Assembly: GCA_020796225.1 (NCBI GenBank)
Contig: CM036760.1
Span: 930,001 to 994,000, forward strand
DNA from: Arion vulgaris
Taxonomy: Eukaryota; Mollusca; Gastropoda; Stylommatophora; Arionidae
Length of the DNA stretch: 64,000 nt
Reading direction: 5' to 3'
This document shows positions 35,956 through 44,584 of the stretch, one piece after another (position 1 is the first letter of the stretch; every line of letters starts with the position of its first letter). The position numbers and the translations under genes are program-made. The notes beneath the pieces were generated by a model. The model worked only from the letters and a program-made list of their open reading frames with translations, searched no databases and had not been told where the DNA came from.

Positions 35956-36156
35956 TGAACATCTAGTGAGCATTGTTGAGTAATTCTTAGCCTATGCGAA
36001 GCAATATCAGTTGGGCACCCGATCATTTTGTTGCTTGCAATGTGTCTCGTTGCTTTGCAACTAAGTCTGCTTGGGTGGGTTGTGTACACATGCTTTAGAT
36101 TTAGAGCAATGCTGAGGCGATATATGAAATATATATCACACATGTGTATACACATG

Positions 36157-36537
36157 TATGAAATGGACGTTGATGAACTCATCGATAAACTTGTTTCAGA
36201 TGAAGCGGCGGTCCGGAATGGAGAACAGCAGGCGACTACCAGCACCGCAACTACCGATGTTGTCGCTCAAAAAAGGGAACGACTTGCGGCGGTGATTGCC
36301 GGTGGACTAGCGGAGCGCTATCTCTCGCGAGCCATCTCTCTGGACCAGCTCGATAAATTATCTGCGTACGAAATAGAGAAGCTTTATGCGAGGTATGGGA
36401 TGTGTTTAGGTGCCTCTATGACCAAGACCCTAGGACGTACTGTCCTTACAATGTACAGTGAAGTCGCTCGCATCTGTCGGCCAAAGATAGACTCAAACAG
36501 TATGGCAGCAGAACTAGAAGCCGACCCCTTTTTCTAG
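36157..36537 (+). CDS. Conserved-looking viral hypothetical protein
   Basis: The likely start is at MYEMDVDELIDKLVSDEAAV. The C-terminal half has SLDQLDKLSAYEIEKLYARY and GMCLGASMTKTLGRTVLTMY, helical and without membrane segments. The frame is open 43 codons further upstream, but that part (hydrophobic, MLLAMCLVALQLSLLGWVVY) looks like noncoding sequence. After the TAG at 36535 the same frame continues with FGLGLVVLLLITIEHCKFG to about 36720, so the TAG may be a premature stop that removed a membrane segment. Function is unknown; its position between ATPase and small membrane proteins suggests a virion component. Confidence 0.6.
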   Translation, partial: YEMDVDELIDKLVSDEAAVRNGEQQATTSTATTDVVAQKRERLAAVIAGGLAERYLSRAISLDQLDKLSAYEIEKLYARYGMCLGASMTKTLGRTVLTMYSEVARICRPKIDSNSMAAELEADPFF

Positions 36538-36649
36538 CTCCGCCTGAGTGTCTATTCGGGCAGTCTCTACCATAAGTTCGGTTTCGGCTTGGGGTTAGTG
36601 GTCCTTTTGCTAATCACTATTGAACACTGCAAATTTGGAGAAGTAGAAG

Positions 36650-37102
36650 ATGGAGATACCCGATCAACCAGTGGTAGTATCTGTGAATCCGGAGACCAGT
36701 GCGACCCCGATGTCGAAGCCTAAAAACCCGAAACGCGTAGCAGCAGGAAAAAAGTTCGCAGAGGCTCGAAGCGTGAAGGCATCAGAAGCTGCAGAGCTAC
36801 AGACACAATTAGAGAAGATTACTGAAATGAAAACGAATATGTGTGACGAGCCCCCAATCACGGTTACCAAGGAGACTACAGCTTCACAGTTGCGAAGCCA
36901 TGGCGACTGTACACCATGGATTACCGGGGTTCTAGGAGGTGCCGTCGCCCTCTGGTTTTTATTCGGTAAAAAAGTAAAGTCACGGGTGCAGACTTCAACA
37001 GCTGCTACTCAGCAACTGCAACCACCTTCCGGTGTCCCCACCCCACCCGCGCGAGAGAGCAGTCAGCAATTGACGACTAGAGACCCCATTTACATAGAGT
37101 GA
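36650..37102 (+). CDS. Viral single-pass membrane protein, 150 aa
   Basis: Starts MEIPDQPVVVSVNPETS. A lysine-rich stretch (KPKNPKRVAAGKKFAEAR) is followed by a helical stretch, one membrane segment (WITGVLGGAVALWFLFGKK, residues about 85-104) and a Pro/Thr/Gln-rich tail. No known domain. One of the few intact genes of the element. It is followed at once by the next gene, so they may have been transcribed together. Confidence 0.65.
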   Translation: MEIPDQPVVVSVNPETSATPMSKPKNPKRVAAGKKFAEARSVKASEAAELQTQLEKITEMKTNMCDEPPITVTKETTASQLRSHGDCTPWITGVLGGAVALWFLFGKKVKSRVQTSTAATQQLQPPSGVPTPPARESSQQLTTRDPIYIE

Positions 37103-37116
37103 GACAGTCTTTCGTA

Positions 37117-37380
37117 ATGAAGATTGTAACACAGCTTTGCTATGTAATGTCTACCGCATCCGTTGACGGAAAGACAATTATAAACGCTGCCTACCATGGA
37201 GCTGTGGTCATCGGGCTGACTATAGGTGTCGCGTCGATGGTTTTCAAGAAGGCGACTTTGCCAAGCCTTGACGCGGATGCTTATGACGCTGGGATGCTGG
37301 TATTAGACGTTTCCGTTGCTCTTGGAATCCGAGACATACTCGTCAAGCAGGGCATTATCCCTGCTGATATTATGAAATAA
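37117..37380 (+). CDS. Viral small membrane protein, about 87 aa
   Basis: The first ATG gives MKIVTQLCYVMSTASVDGKT, followed by a hydrophobic segment (AVVIGLTIGVASMVF) and a second, weaker one (MLVLDVSVALGIRDILV). It ends GIIPADIMK. The frame is intact. No family was recognised; the size and two membrane segments resemble the minor membrane or vertex proteins common in such elements. Confidence 0.6.
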   Translation: MKIVTQLCYVMSTASVDGKTIINAAYHGAVVIGLTIGVASMVFKKATLPSLDADAYDAGMLVLDVSVALGIRDILVKQGIIPADIMK

Positions 37381-37798
37381 TGGCATGGATAGTACTAATG
37401 GACGGGGGAGCGATTGTCAAGCTCTTCGGGCAGTAATTACCTGTTTTCGAAGCTGGGACGTGAGGACACGAAGGCTGAGCAAAGACGCCATGATCAGGCC
37501 GTAGAACAGCTGCAGGCCGCGCAGGCTACATAGGCGAAAAAGAGAACCGAACGGATCGACTGGCTCAATGTGCAGCTGCAACGTGAAGGGCACGCCGTTC
37601 GCTCTTTCCAAGACGTTGACCAGGCCATGCAGAAATACCGCATAGTCACTGGAGGTAAAAATATGTCGACCCTCTTGAGACGGAGCCGACCCTGACCGAT
37701 TTCTACACACCCTCAGATGTTCAGAAGGATCGCGAGATCACCTTCATCATTCTTGGGATGGCTGTGATGGAGTTTGCTGCTTATAAGCTAGCTAATTG
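37379..37798 (+). pseudogene. Viral coiled-coil and membrane-anchor protein, broken
   Basis: Pieces in different frames read LGREDTKAEQRRHDQAVEQL (charged, coiled-coil-like), RTERIDWLNVQLQREGHAV, LTDFYTPSDVQKDREITFII and a C-terminal hydrophobic segment ending YKLAN at 37796. A TAG near 37530 and at least two frameshifts interrupt it. Function is unknown; the C-terminal membrane segment suggests a tail-anchored protein. Confidence 0.55.
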
Positions 37799-37827
37799 AA
37801 CAAATGTAAATTTTGTATCATCTTACC

Positions 37828-38019
37828 ATGTTTGAATTTCTTTGCGAGGCGTATGCATTTGTCGCTAGTGGCGTCGCTGGACTTATGCTGATGAGGTATA
37901 TCATGAATAATGAAAAGCTTAAGAGAGATTTTGGAGTGATACAAAGAAAACTAATATTTCGTGAGAGGGAACTAGAGGAGCAGCAGCGCAAAAAGAATCC
38001 ATCTGATGAACAAACATAA
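37828..38019 (+). CDS. Viral small membrane protein, 63 aa
   Basis: The preferred start is MFEFLCEAYAFVASGVAGLM, because a membrane helix follows at once. The rest is a charged helix (LIFRERELEEQQRKK). Intact, no known domain. The upstream in-frame extension (MYHLT) is also possible. Confidence 0.55.
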   Translation: MFEFLCEAYAFVASGVAGLMLMRYIMNNEKLKRDFGVIQRKLIFRERELEEQQRKKNPSDEQT

Positions 38020-38066
38020 ACCGAAACCTTTATTAAAGATATTCATCTTCAGAAGATGGGAATGTA

Positions 38067-38292
38067 ATGGATTTACCAAAAGTTTTACACGACGGTGCCC
38101 TTGTGGTGGGTCTCTACATGGGCCTGTGGTATACTAACAGATGCGGCACTTCGGTGGTGCTCGGGCGCGTGCGCCTGCTGCCCCTTGCGCTCTGAGTATC
38201 GACTACCGAAACATCTATTTGACTTAGGGCTGGCTGTGGCTCTTGATTGTGGGCTTCTCGCGTGGGCTTGTAAGAAGACGCCTGTTGAATAA
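38067..38292 (+). pseudogene. Viral membrane protein, frameshifted
   Basis: Starts MDLPKVLHDGALVVGLYMGL and reads to a TGA near 38189. The other frame continues with LPKHLFDLGLAVALDCGLLA and ends KKTPVE at 38292. Two membrane segments lie on either side of one frameshift. Function unknown. Confidence 0.5.
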
Positions 38293-38356
38293 GTTTAAAT
38301 GTTAATTATTGGAGGCTATTTAGATACCAACAGCCTCATCAGTATATACTCGTAGA

Positions 38357-38654
38357 ATGGGTCTACCCGAGGAACTTTATTGCAAGTTGCTGGAGGTTGG
38401 CTATACCGCCCGAAGGCATAAGATACCTGAATTAGGAGATAATCTGATTTATACAGCACGTGTCTCCCAATCTGGCGCATAGACGAGAAAACCCTTCTCA
38501 TTTTTGCTCGAGGAGTGCTGCAAACAAACGTCCCTTTGCGGTCGTTTATTATCTTGACGATGGTCCTACTCGTGGGTTTGTCCGCGAAGAGGTCATGCTC
38601 GTGCCTTCCGATACCGAGCTGCCGCCCCATAAGCTTCTCACCCACAAGCGTTAA
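38357..38654 (+). pseudogene. Possible last plus-strand viral gene, frameshifted
   Basis: A start at 38357 gives MGLPEELYCKLLEVGYTARR and a stop near 38482. The next frame reads FAVVYYLDDGPTRGFVREEV and ends LLTHKR at 38654, a few bases from the end of the convergent polymerase gene. No domain was recognised. The minus-strand open frame over the same bases is less protein-like. Confidence 0.4.
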
Positions 38655-38960
38655 GTGCATGTGGGCACTACAGCAGCGCCTCGGGTTCGGTTACACTCTA
38701 GACATGTTAATCGTACATTTCCCTGGCAGTACCCCTTACTGTTATCGATACCGTCGACGCTGAACTGCTGCACATCTTTAGGCTCGTAGGCCCACAGCAA
38801 ATAAATGTTACACGCGGCGCATTGGTTCTGTTGGGTTCCCCTGAGCTGCAAGATGTAGTCCACCCGGAGGTCAAACCCTGGCAATCTTTTGACCTGGTCC
38901 TGACGTTTATAGGCAATAAGCTTCCTCTGGATCGTTGCACGTACCGGCTTGTACTGTGCA
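38655..38960 (-). pseudogene. HNH-type nuclease domain at the end of the helicase
   Basis: CAAC and CLEC (residues 71-74 and 110-113 of a 126-codon frame) form a zinc-binding treble clef around SVDGIDNSKGYCQGNVRLT. This is the HNH fold with Asp in the usual first-His position and a conserved Asn. The same open frame begins with helicase motif VI (YMHQLQRV), so the nuclease is fused to the helicase without a break. The nuclease part has no visible lesion. Likely role: DNA cutting during viral replication or processing (inference). Confidence 0.75.
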
Positions 38961-39217
38961 GTTAAGTCTATGCGTTGCTCTAGCGGACAGGCAACTCGTT
39001 GGAGCTGGTGCATATACTCTACCCGGGACACGGCAAGATAGACGAGGTTGGACCACTGGAGAAAGTCATCTATAATCCATACTTTTTTAGATTATAGATG
39101 GTGAGGCCTTGGCTAGAGTGGACCGTAAGGGCGTACCCTAGGCGCCAGTCACTGCTCTGCGCAAGCAGAGCCGCTTCGGTTGCAGCTATTGTTACATCAA
39201 CCACATCATTCAGAACG

Positions 39218-39790
39218 GTGAAACCGGTAAGAGGCTCAGTGACCGATTCGCCCAACACTTACGCGATATTCGCCAATGCTCTGTGACTCCTGTGGCCACT
39301 CATTTCAATGATACTGGCCATTCAGGAGTTGACGATGTCCAGGTCACAGCCATCCGATCATGTTCCTCCGATGATCGCAGTCGATTCGCCCTGGAGAACC
39401 GTTTTATTTCATTCTATGGCACTTTGCGACCTCTTGGACTCAACGCATTACATTCTTATGCTTCTTAGTACTGTCTTATCTCGTGCCTTGTTATCTATAT
39501 GTGTGTTTGCTCCATATATGTGTCATTTATCCACTATATTGTTTATTGTTCCTCTCCTTTTCCACTTTCGGTTTTTGTGTTGCACTCATTTCGTTGTTCG
39601 TTTTTATTCCCAGATTTTCATCAGATAGGTTTATGTTTCCACATGTAATCGTCCATTTGTAGTGTTCCTCGAAATTCGTCATTCTTGTTGTATTGTTTGC
39701 TTGATAAAGGCCTTTGGTCGAAACGTTGCTGTTTATCGTCACTGTTTATGTATTTTGTAAAACTGTAGTACTTTGTTTTTACGTGTTAAC
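39218..39790 (+). mobile_element. 5'-truncated Penelope-like element with GIY-YIG end
   Basis: An 11-bp target-site duplication CATTCAGAACG flanks it (39207-39217 and 39791-39801). The insert encodes the C-terminal part of a GIY-YIG endonuclease (KRLSDRFAQHLRDI, TPVATHFNDTGHSG, RFALENRFISFYGT) ending at about 39468, then a 3' region to 39790. It is cut right after the GET of the domain. It interrupts the helicase between motifs IV and V, so it arrived after the virus. Confidence 0.88.
39699..39728 (+). other. Hammerhead-like core in the Penelope 3' region
   Basis: GCTTGATAAAGGCCTTTGGT followed by CGAAACG resembles the CUGAUGA...GAAA core with stem II (AAGGCCTTT) seen in hammerhead motifs of Penelope-like elements. 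The first block is degenerate, so activity is doubtful. Confidence 0.45.
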
Positions 39791-40170
39791 CATTCAGAAC
39801 GAGAACTTCTTTACTTTCAGTGCCGGGTATGGTGACCTCGATATTCTGTTTCCGGCTGTCTTTGGGATGATATAGAAGAGGCACTGGGGCATCTGGGGAG
39901 TGATTGTTATGCTGCTGAAACAAGAGCTCCTGTGCCCAATCGCGGATACTGGTAAGTGAGGACAGTATGAGGTCACCCGGCTTCCAGGTTTCAAGGAATG
40001 TGTTCCATCCTAGGCAACTAGGGAGAGCCGTTCGCATCCCTTGGCACTGGGCCTCGTCAGACTGAAGGCGTATTTTCTTTTTTAGGGCTTTGAGCTTATC
40101 GTCTTTTATCCTGTAGTCGACCTCGACCTCCTCGTAGTAGTCTGCCTTCTGTTGCATCCAGTCGTGTGGC

Positions 40171-40377
40171 ATGTACCCTGCACTGGGTGGCATGTACCCC
40201 GCCATGTACCCCGCCATGTACCCCGCCATGTACCCCGCACTGGGTGGCATGTACCCTGCACTGGGTGGCATGTACCCTGCACTGGGTGGCATGTACCCTG
40301 CACTGGGTGGCATGTACCCTGCACTGGGTGGCATGTACCCTGCACTGGGTGGCATGTACCCCGCACTGGGTGGCGGC
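40171..40377. repeat. 21-bp and 12-bp in-gene minisatellite in the helicase
   Basis: Eight copies of a 21-bp unit encode AGYMPPS on the minus strand. Between them are three 12-bp units encoding AGYM. All lengths are multiples of three, so the frame is kept. It lies just after helicase motif III. Confidence 0.95.
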
Positions 40378-41179
40378 TGGCCTGGGTCGCCACAACATAT
40401 GACCTGAATTCCACGCAGGTCCAGCCACTCCAGAAACGTCTCAAAGGATAGGATTTGGCACAGTGCAGACTTCGTCCCATATGATGACATGGAGGGTGTA
40501 CTTCTGGCCCATGCGGTCGGGCGTCCATTCCACGTCTGCAATCGGTGGGCCTATTTGATTGTTGCCAGGTATATGGAGTGACTCCCCAACTTTTCGGGCG
40601 ACAAACTCCACTATGTCTCCCTGACCCGCTATTGCAAGAAGCAACTCATGACTAGCGGTCCAGTCCCGCTGTGCCTTCCAAACTCTAAGCGGTCTCTTGT
40701 ATTTTTCCTGTAGTACGGCTAAGTCATCGGCAGTCGCCCGGGCTCTCCTTGTTCCACACCAGCGAAAGAAGCTGTGGTAGGTATGGGCCTTAACCCCTTT
40801 CGTCTGCATCTCTTTGGCCAGGCGATGGGTATGGGTGAACACGAGGGGGTCTCTCGACCTGAACAGCTCAATCGCTCTCGTGGTGTTGTCGCAGCCGCCG
40901 TCGCCATTGAGATAGCTTATTTGGTGATGTGCTAGCGAATCTGCGTAACTTGGAGCAGCACTGGGCAATACTTCCTCCTTTTCGAATTGCCAGTATTCAG
41001 GCGGTGGAAAGTACATGGCGCTGTCAATGGGCGCCTTAAGCTTTTCTGCCTTCACTCGCCAGTTACCCCACCGCTTAAATATCATCAATACCATGCGACC
41101 CTCTTTGCAGTTCTCGCATTGGTCGTATAGGTGTTCGTAGCACGGGGACTGTCCGCATTCATTAGAGTCAGGATTGGGT

Positions 41180-42790
41180 CGACAGTAGCAGGGTGTCTTT
41201 TCGGGCTTCGAGAAGGTCGGTACATCTTCTAACCTGTTTAAGTGTTCGTGAGTGATATAAAGGCCGTCGGCTGCAACTCGGTGTACCTGATGTGGTTCCA
41301 AGCGTCGTTGCATCACCAGGAGATTGATGGCCCAATAACCGAACATTGAGGCTCTAAGGTGTGTGTACTGAGGCTGTGAGCCGTCGTAGTACGTGATCAC
41401 AAATCCACCGCCTGGGGCTCGGTCGTAGCCCACCAGGCTGTTGGTTTGGCGCAGATCCGTCTGTCTCTTCATGTCGACGATGGCTTCGGCAACCTCAAGA
41501 CGCAGCAGTATCCGAGTATAAACTAAATACCGCAGAAGAGCCAGGGGTGCCCAACCCCGCTTGTTACGAGTGTTTTCATCGGCTTTTGGCCTCGCAAAGT
41601 GCCTGCCGATCCAGGCGGGTATTAGCGGGTGCACGTCTGGTGCGAATTCCCAAGATTTGATTTGCCCAAACCCTGTAATGTCCCTGTCTGGAAGTGGGCC
41701 ATTAATGCCCACGCGAACGAGACGGTGAGTAAAGTGGCTAAATCGCCTAAAGTAGGGGGCACAGTCTCCCATTCCTTGGAATTTCGGCGGGGTAGCTTGC
41801 CACCTGGTCGAGGCTCACCATGTCCGAGACGCGGTAGCCTTCGACTGCACCACAAACCGCCGTGGCCAGCCTCGAGGCAGGCCCGTTGGACGTCCTCTAG
41901 ATAGCTCGCTGGGGTTGGTCCCCAACCATTTCTCACTCTTGCGGTGTAAGCTCCCGCCCTTTCCACCGAGAAAACCTTGGTGGCAAGCTCCTCTAGGTTT
42001 TCTGGATCATATGTGAGACACGCCCTAACCAACGCAAGGTCTCTGTCCAGAGGGCGAAACACACGGCCATCGGCGAGGACAAACTGTTGGATCTTTGCCG
42101 GGTCAAGCGTCTTGACGCCACCTCCCCTGAGCACCCAGACTGCTTTGGGCTGGCCTTCAGTGACATTTCGGATGGTCTGCCAGATATCGCCCTCGTAGTA
42201 ATTTACGTCAAGCGCGGTCGGGAATGCCCGCTCAGAGGGTCAGACGTGGCCGTTGTGGTAGATGAGCTCGATATTCCGATAACGCTGACCCTGATATTTA
42301 ACGCTGCTGTAGATGATCGCTCCGATAATGTCTCTGACGATAAATGCACGCTCAGAGTTCTCTCAAGCCGGGCTACGTCTGCTATGATGGCCCCCCGTCC
42401 GCGAACACCTTCCTCCCATTCTAGTATCTTCCCTCGCCTGGTGGGGGTAAGGCCCTGCCCTCTCATGGCGCCTTCAAAGTAGTCGATCACTCCCTTGGCG
42501 ACACAGTTGAGGACACCATCCCTCATCGGAGGTAGATTGTCTGGGTTGGGGTCTCTCAGTGGGTAGAGGCCATACATGACGACAGTATATGGATATACCT
42601 TTTGGTAATATATCTTGTCGATTCCTGTCAACGCGCCTGGCTTCATAATTCGAGAGACCACGACGGTGCGTCTCCCCTTTTTCGTCTCGGTTTTAACCGG
42701 TTCACGATTATCTTGGATGGTCCACTCGCCTTCATCAACTTCATAGATGAATTTGATCGTTCCGAAGAACTCCTTGCCCTCTGGGAGGAC
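41180..42790 (-). pseudogene. Family B DNA polymerase region, frameshifted
   Basis: N-terminal blocks IYYQKVYPYTVVMYGLYPLR and GLTPTRRGKILEWEEGV are followed by LDPAKIQQFVLADGRVFRPL. SLDQVASYPA in another frame near 41820 resembles polymerase motif A (D..xxYP). FGYWAINLLVM and VHRVAADGLYI near 41270-41350 match the helix and strand around motif C, with AADG in place of DTD(S/G). A Cys-rich stretch (CYCRPN...CENC) follows, before the helicase. These patterns support a divergent Polinton-type polymerase copying viral DNA. At least three frameshifts are needed to follow it. The assignment of motif C is the least sure. Confidence 0.65.
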
Positions 42791-42914
42791 TCAGAGAAGC
42801 TCTGCTGCACGGTCATCATCCATGGTGCCGTCACGGATTAGGCGTCCCCCGGAAGTTTGGTACTCCCTCATTATGTCCACGTCCCCGATACCGAGTTGGT
42901 CTTCCTCCTCCCAG

Positions 42915-43190
42915 TAAAATGTCGAGAAGACGTGTGCCGCACCGTCGACATCGTAAAATGTCGAGAAGACGTGTGCCGCACCGTCGACATCGTAAAATGT
43001 CGAGAAGACGTGTGCCGCACCGTCGACATCGTAAAATGTCGAGAAGACGTGTGCCACACCGTCGACATCGTAAAATGTCGAGAAGACGTGTGCCGCACCG
43101 TCGACATCGTAAAATGTCGAGAAGACGTGTGCCGCACCGTCGACATCGTAAAATGTCGAGAAGACGTGTGCTGCACCGTCGACATCGAAT
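42915..43190. repeat. 39-bp in-gene minisatellite, 7 copies
   Basis: The unit encodes DVDGAAHVFSTFY on the minus strand (13 codons, frame kept). On the plus strand it reads GTCGAGAAGACGTGTGCCGC. One copy has CAC for CGC and one TGC. All frames stay open across it, which creates shadow frames. Confidence 0.95.
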
Positions 43191-43704
43191 TCCTCTTTCG
43201 CATCCCGTCGCAGTGCAAATATTTTATTCCGTGGCGATTCGGCGGGTGGAGGAGCCACTTTGTCCAGATAGGGTGGGGAAGGTGGGTCTTCCTTGATAGC
43301 CGCAAGACTCTTCATTAAACTCTTCATTGAACGCTTCGGCGCCCTCCTTACGGGCTTCCAACCCCCTATGGGCATCTCGTGCCGCCTTGGAGCGGCGCAA
43401 GATCGGGGCATTTGGGCCACATGCCTGTAACGGCCTGGAACTCCTCTTGTGCTTTCTGGTGAAGCGTCATGTTGATATGGTTACAATATTCCTATAGGAA
43501 AACTTATCTCTAATAGGAATTGTAATTCTACTGCCGCCAAGCGCCGGCATTCCTTCCTAAAGGGCCGTATCTTTTGATAATACCTATTCACACCCTTCAG
43601 CTGGTCATATCCACATCCCAGACATAATTGCAGGTGGTTCGTCACACAAATACCACAAAGTTGACATGGCCTCGTATAAGACCCTTTTCGAATCTTGGCA
43701 TTAT

Positions 43705-43795
43705 GAGCCCCACAGTACTCGCCCATACAGTACTCGCCCACATAGTACTTGTCCACACAGTACTCGTCCACACAGTACTCGCCCACACAGCGCCG
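43705..43795. repeat. 15-bp in-gene minisatellite, about 6 copies
   Basis: CACAGTACTCGCCCA repeats, encoding VGEYC/VDEYC on the minus strand, five codons per unit with frame kept. It lies next to the zinc finger. Confidence 0.9.
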
Positions 43796-43865
43796 ACCGC
43801 AGAGCTGCACTGTGTACAAAGTAAGCCACTGGCAAGTGTTTTGACCTCGCGTCATTGCCACTTAG

Positions 43866-44330
43866 ATATATCAAATAGAAATTCATAACTCTAATAGGAG
43901 GACGAGTGGGTAGTTGTGCTCTTGATCGGGCGTTGTGCTCGACGTGCCGTCATAGTCGTACCGACATTCACGAGACGTGGGCGTGCCGTGGTGCTGTCAA
44001 CACGATTATGACGGCACGTCGAGCACTACGTGCAAGCCGACTATCCCCTTGGGGTCCGTGTTCAAGGGCCCCTCTGAGGAATCTGGGCCCCCTGGTGCAT
44101 ATTGAAAAGACTGGCATGCGAAACTCTCCATACGCTCGCCCAGACCCGACTGTACGCCGACACGACACACACACCTGGCCCTCCGCTCGCCTACCGACCC
44201 CCTCCACCTCCGCCACCCCTGGTGTGCTGACCTACCCTGCTGCTACCGGGATTGTTGGTCGCCACACGCTGAGAGATATACTGTGGGGTAGATTGGAGCA
44301 CTTATGGATTAATTGGTTCGACGTGCAGTG
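43866..44330. other. GC-rich block with a long inverted repeat
   Basis: A 29-base arm at 43932-43960 (core GTGCTCGACGTGCCGTCATA) is matched by its reverse complement at 44001-44029 with two mismatches; the 20-base core is perfect. The plus strand is open for 141 codons (to 44331), but the Pro/Arg/Thr-rich product has no recognisable domain. Base composition is GC-rich, unlike the surroundings. It may be the right end of the viral element or another insert. Confidence 0.6.
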
Positions 44331-44383
44331 ATAAGGATGTGATGACTAAACTAAACTAAACTAAACAGCAAAACAGAACTTAC

Positions 44384-44537
44384 TTTTGGTTATGTTCAAG
44401 AAGCCTTGCTAACAGTACTGCGGTGAAGGCTTGGGTAGCGCCTCCAATGCAGAATGTACTTGTATGATCAAGTTGTCTTTTTCCTGAACTTTCATATGTC
44501 CCATAACCTTTGACGTGCAAAAATGACTTGTCCAAGG
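44384..44537 (-). CDS. Beta-lactamase-fold gene, exon 2 (active-site exon)
   Basis: Minus strand: LDKSFLHVKGYGTYESSGKR, QLDHTSTFCIGGATQAFTAV and LLARLLEHNQ. In active family members this exon carries the catalytic SxxK (FRIGSxTKxFTA); here it reads GATQ, so both Ser and Lys are replaced. The acceptor is CTAACCACAG and the donor AA/GTAAGTT. The two first bases (CC) complete the T left by exon 1, and AA pairs with the C of the exon at 28231-28401. The 154-bp length fits. A CTAAA microsatellite (44341-44366) lies just past the donor. Confidence 0.88.
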
Positions 44538-44584
44538 CTGTGGTTAGATGAGGGAATATATTAACGAGCAAATAGTTAGATACA

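Larger units (their letters stand above)
38960..40960 (-). pseudogene. Superfamily 1 helicase region, interrupted
   Basis: Motifs on the minus strand, high to low coordinate: a Walker A region NGDGGCDNTTRAIELF near 40900, motif Ia LVFTHTHRLAKEM, AHTYHSFFRW, Walker B VIIWDEV near 40480, motif III VICCGDPGQPPP after a frameshift near 40450, motif V YALTVHSSQGLTI near 39100, and motif VI YLAVSRVEYMHQL near 39020. The Walker A has Asp-Asn where Gly-Lys is expected, which should abolish ATP binding. A 21-bp minisatellite follows motif III, and a Penelope-like insertion lies at 39218-39790. A further frameshift near 39075 separates motifs V and VI. Confidence 0.85.
31800..43865. mobile_element. Endogenous DNA-virus-like element (Polinton/adintovirus type), decayed
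   Basis: About 12 kb holding, from left to right, a penton-like minor capsid and an unknown gene (minus strand), major capsid, packaging ATPase and seven small genes (plus strand), and a convergent minus-strand gene with polymerase, SF1 helicase and HNH parts. Capsid plus FtsK/HerA-type ATPase plus family B polymerase is the core set of Polintons and adintoviruses. I saw no retroviral-type integrase, no adenovirus-type protease and no terminal inverted repeats, so the element is either truncated or of a group lacking them. It lies in the intron between the host exons at 44384 and 28401. All large genes are broken. Confidence 0.82.
42791..43865 (-). pseudogene. N-terminal zinc-finger segment of the polymerase-helicase gene
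   Basis: The first frame (43861 to 43481) has GSYTRPCQLCGICVTNHLQL and CLGCGYD, a two-CxxC zinc finger, preceded by a Cys/Tyr repeat and followed by NRYYQKIRPFRKECRRLA. After frame changes come TGMWPKCPDLAPLQGGTRCP and the next frame from 43420 (RRAPKRSMKSLMKSLAAIKE). This lies where the polymerase gene must begin, but whether the zinc finger belongs to it or to a separate small gene is not settled. Confidence 0.5.

Noticed and set aside
39218..39470. GIY-YIG nuclease as part of the viral gene set
   Set aside because: It lies within an 11-bp target-site duplication together with a Penelope-type 3' region, so it is a later insertion.
43906..44331. 141-codon plus-strand frame at the right edge of the virus as a viral gene
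   Set aside because: The Pro/Arg-rich composition follows from a GC-rich block with an inverted repeat, and no motif or start context supports translation.
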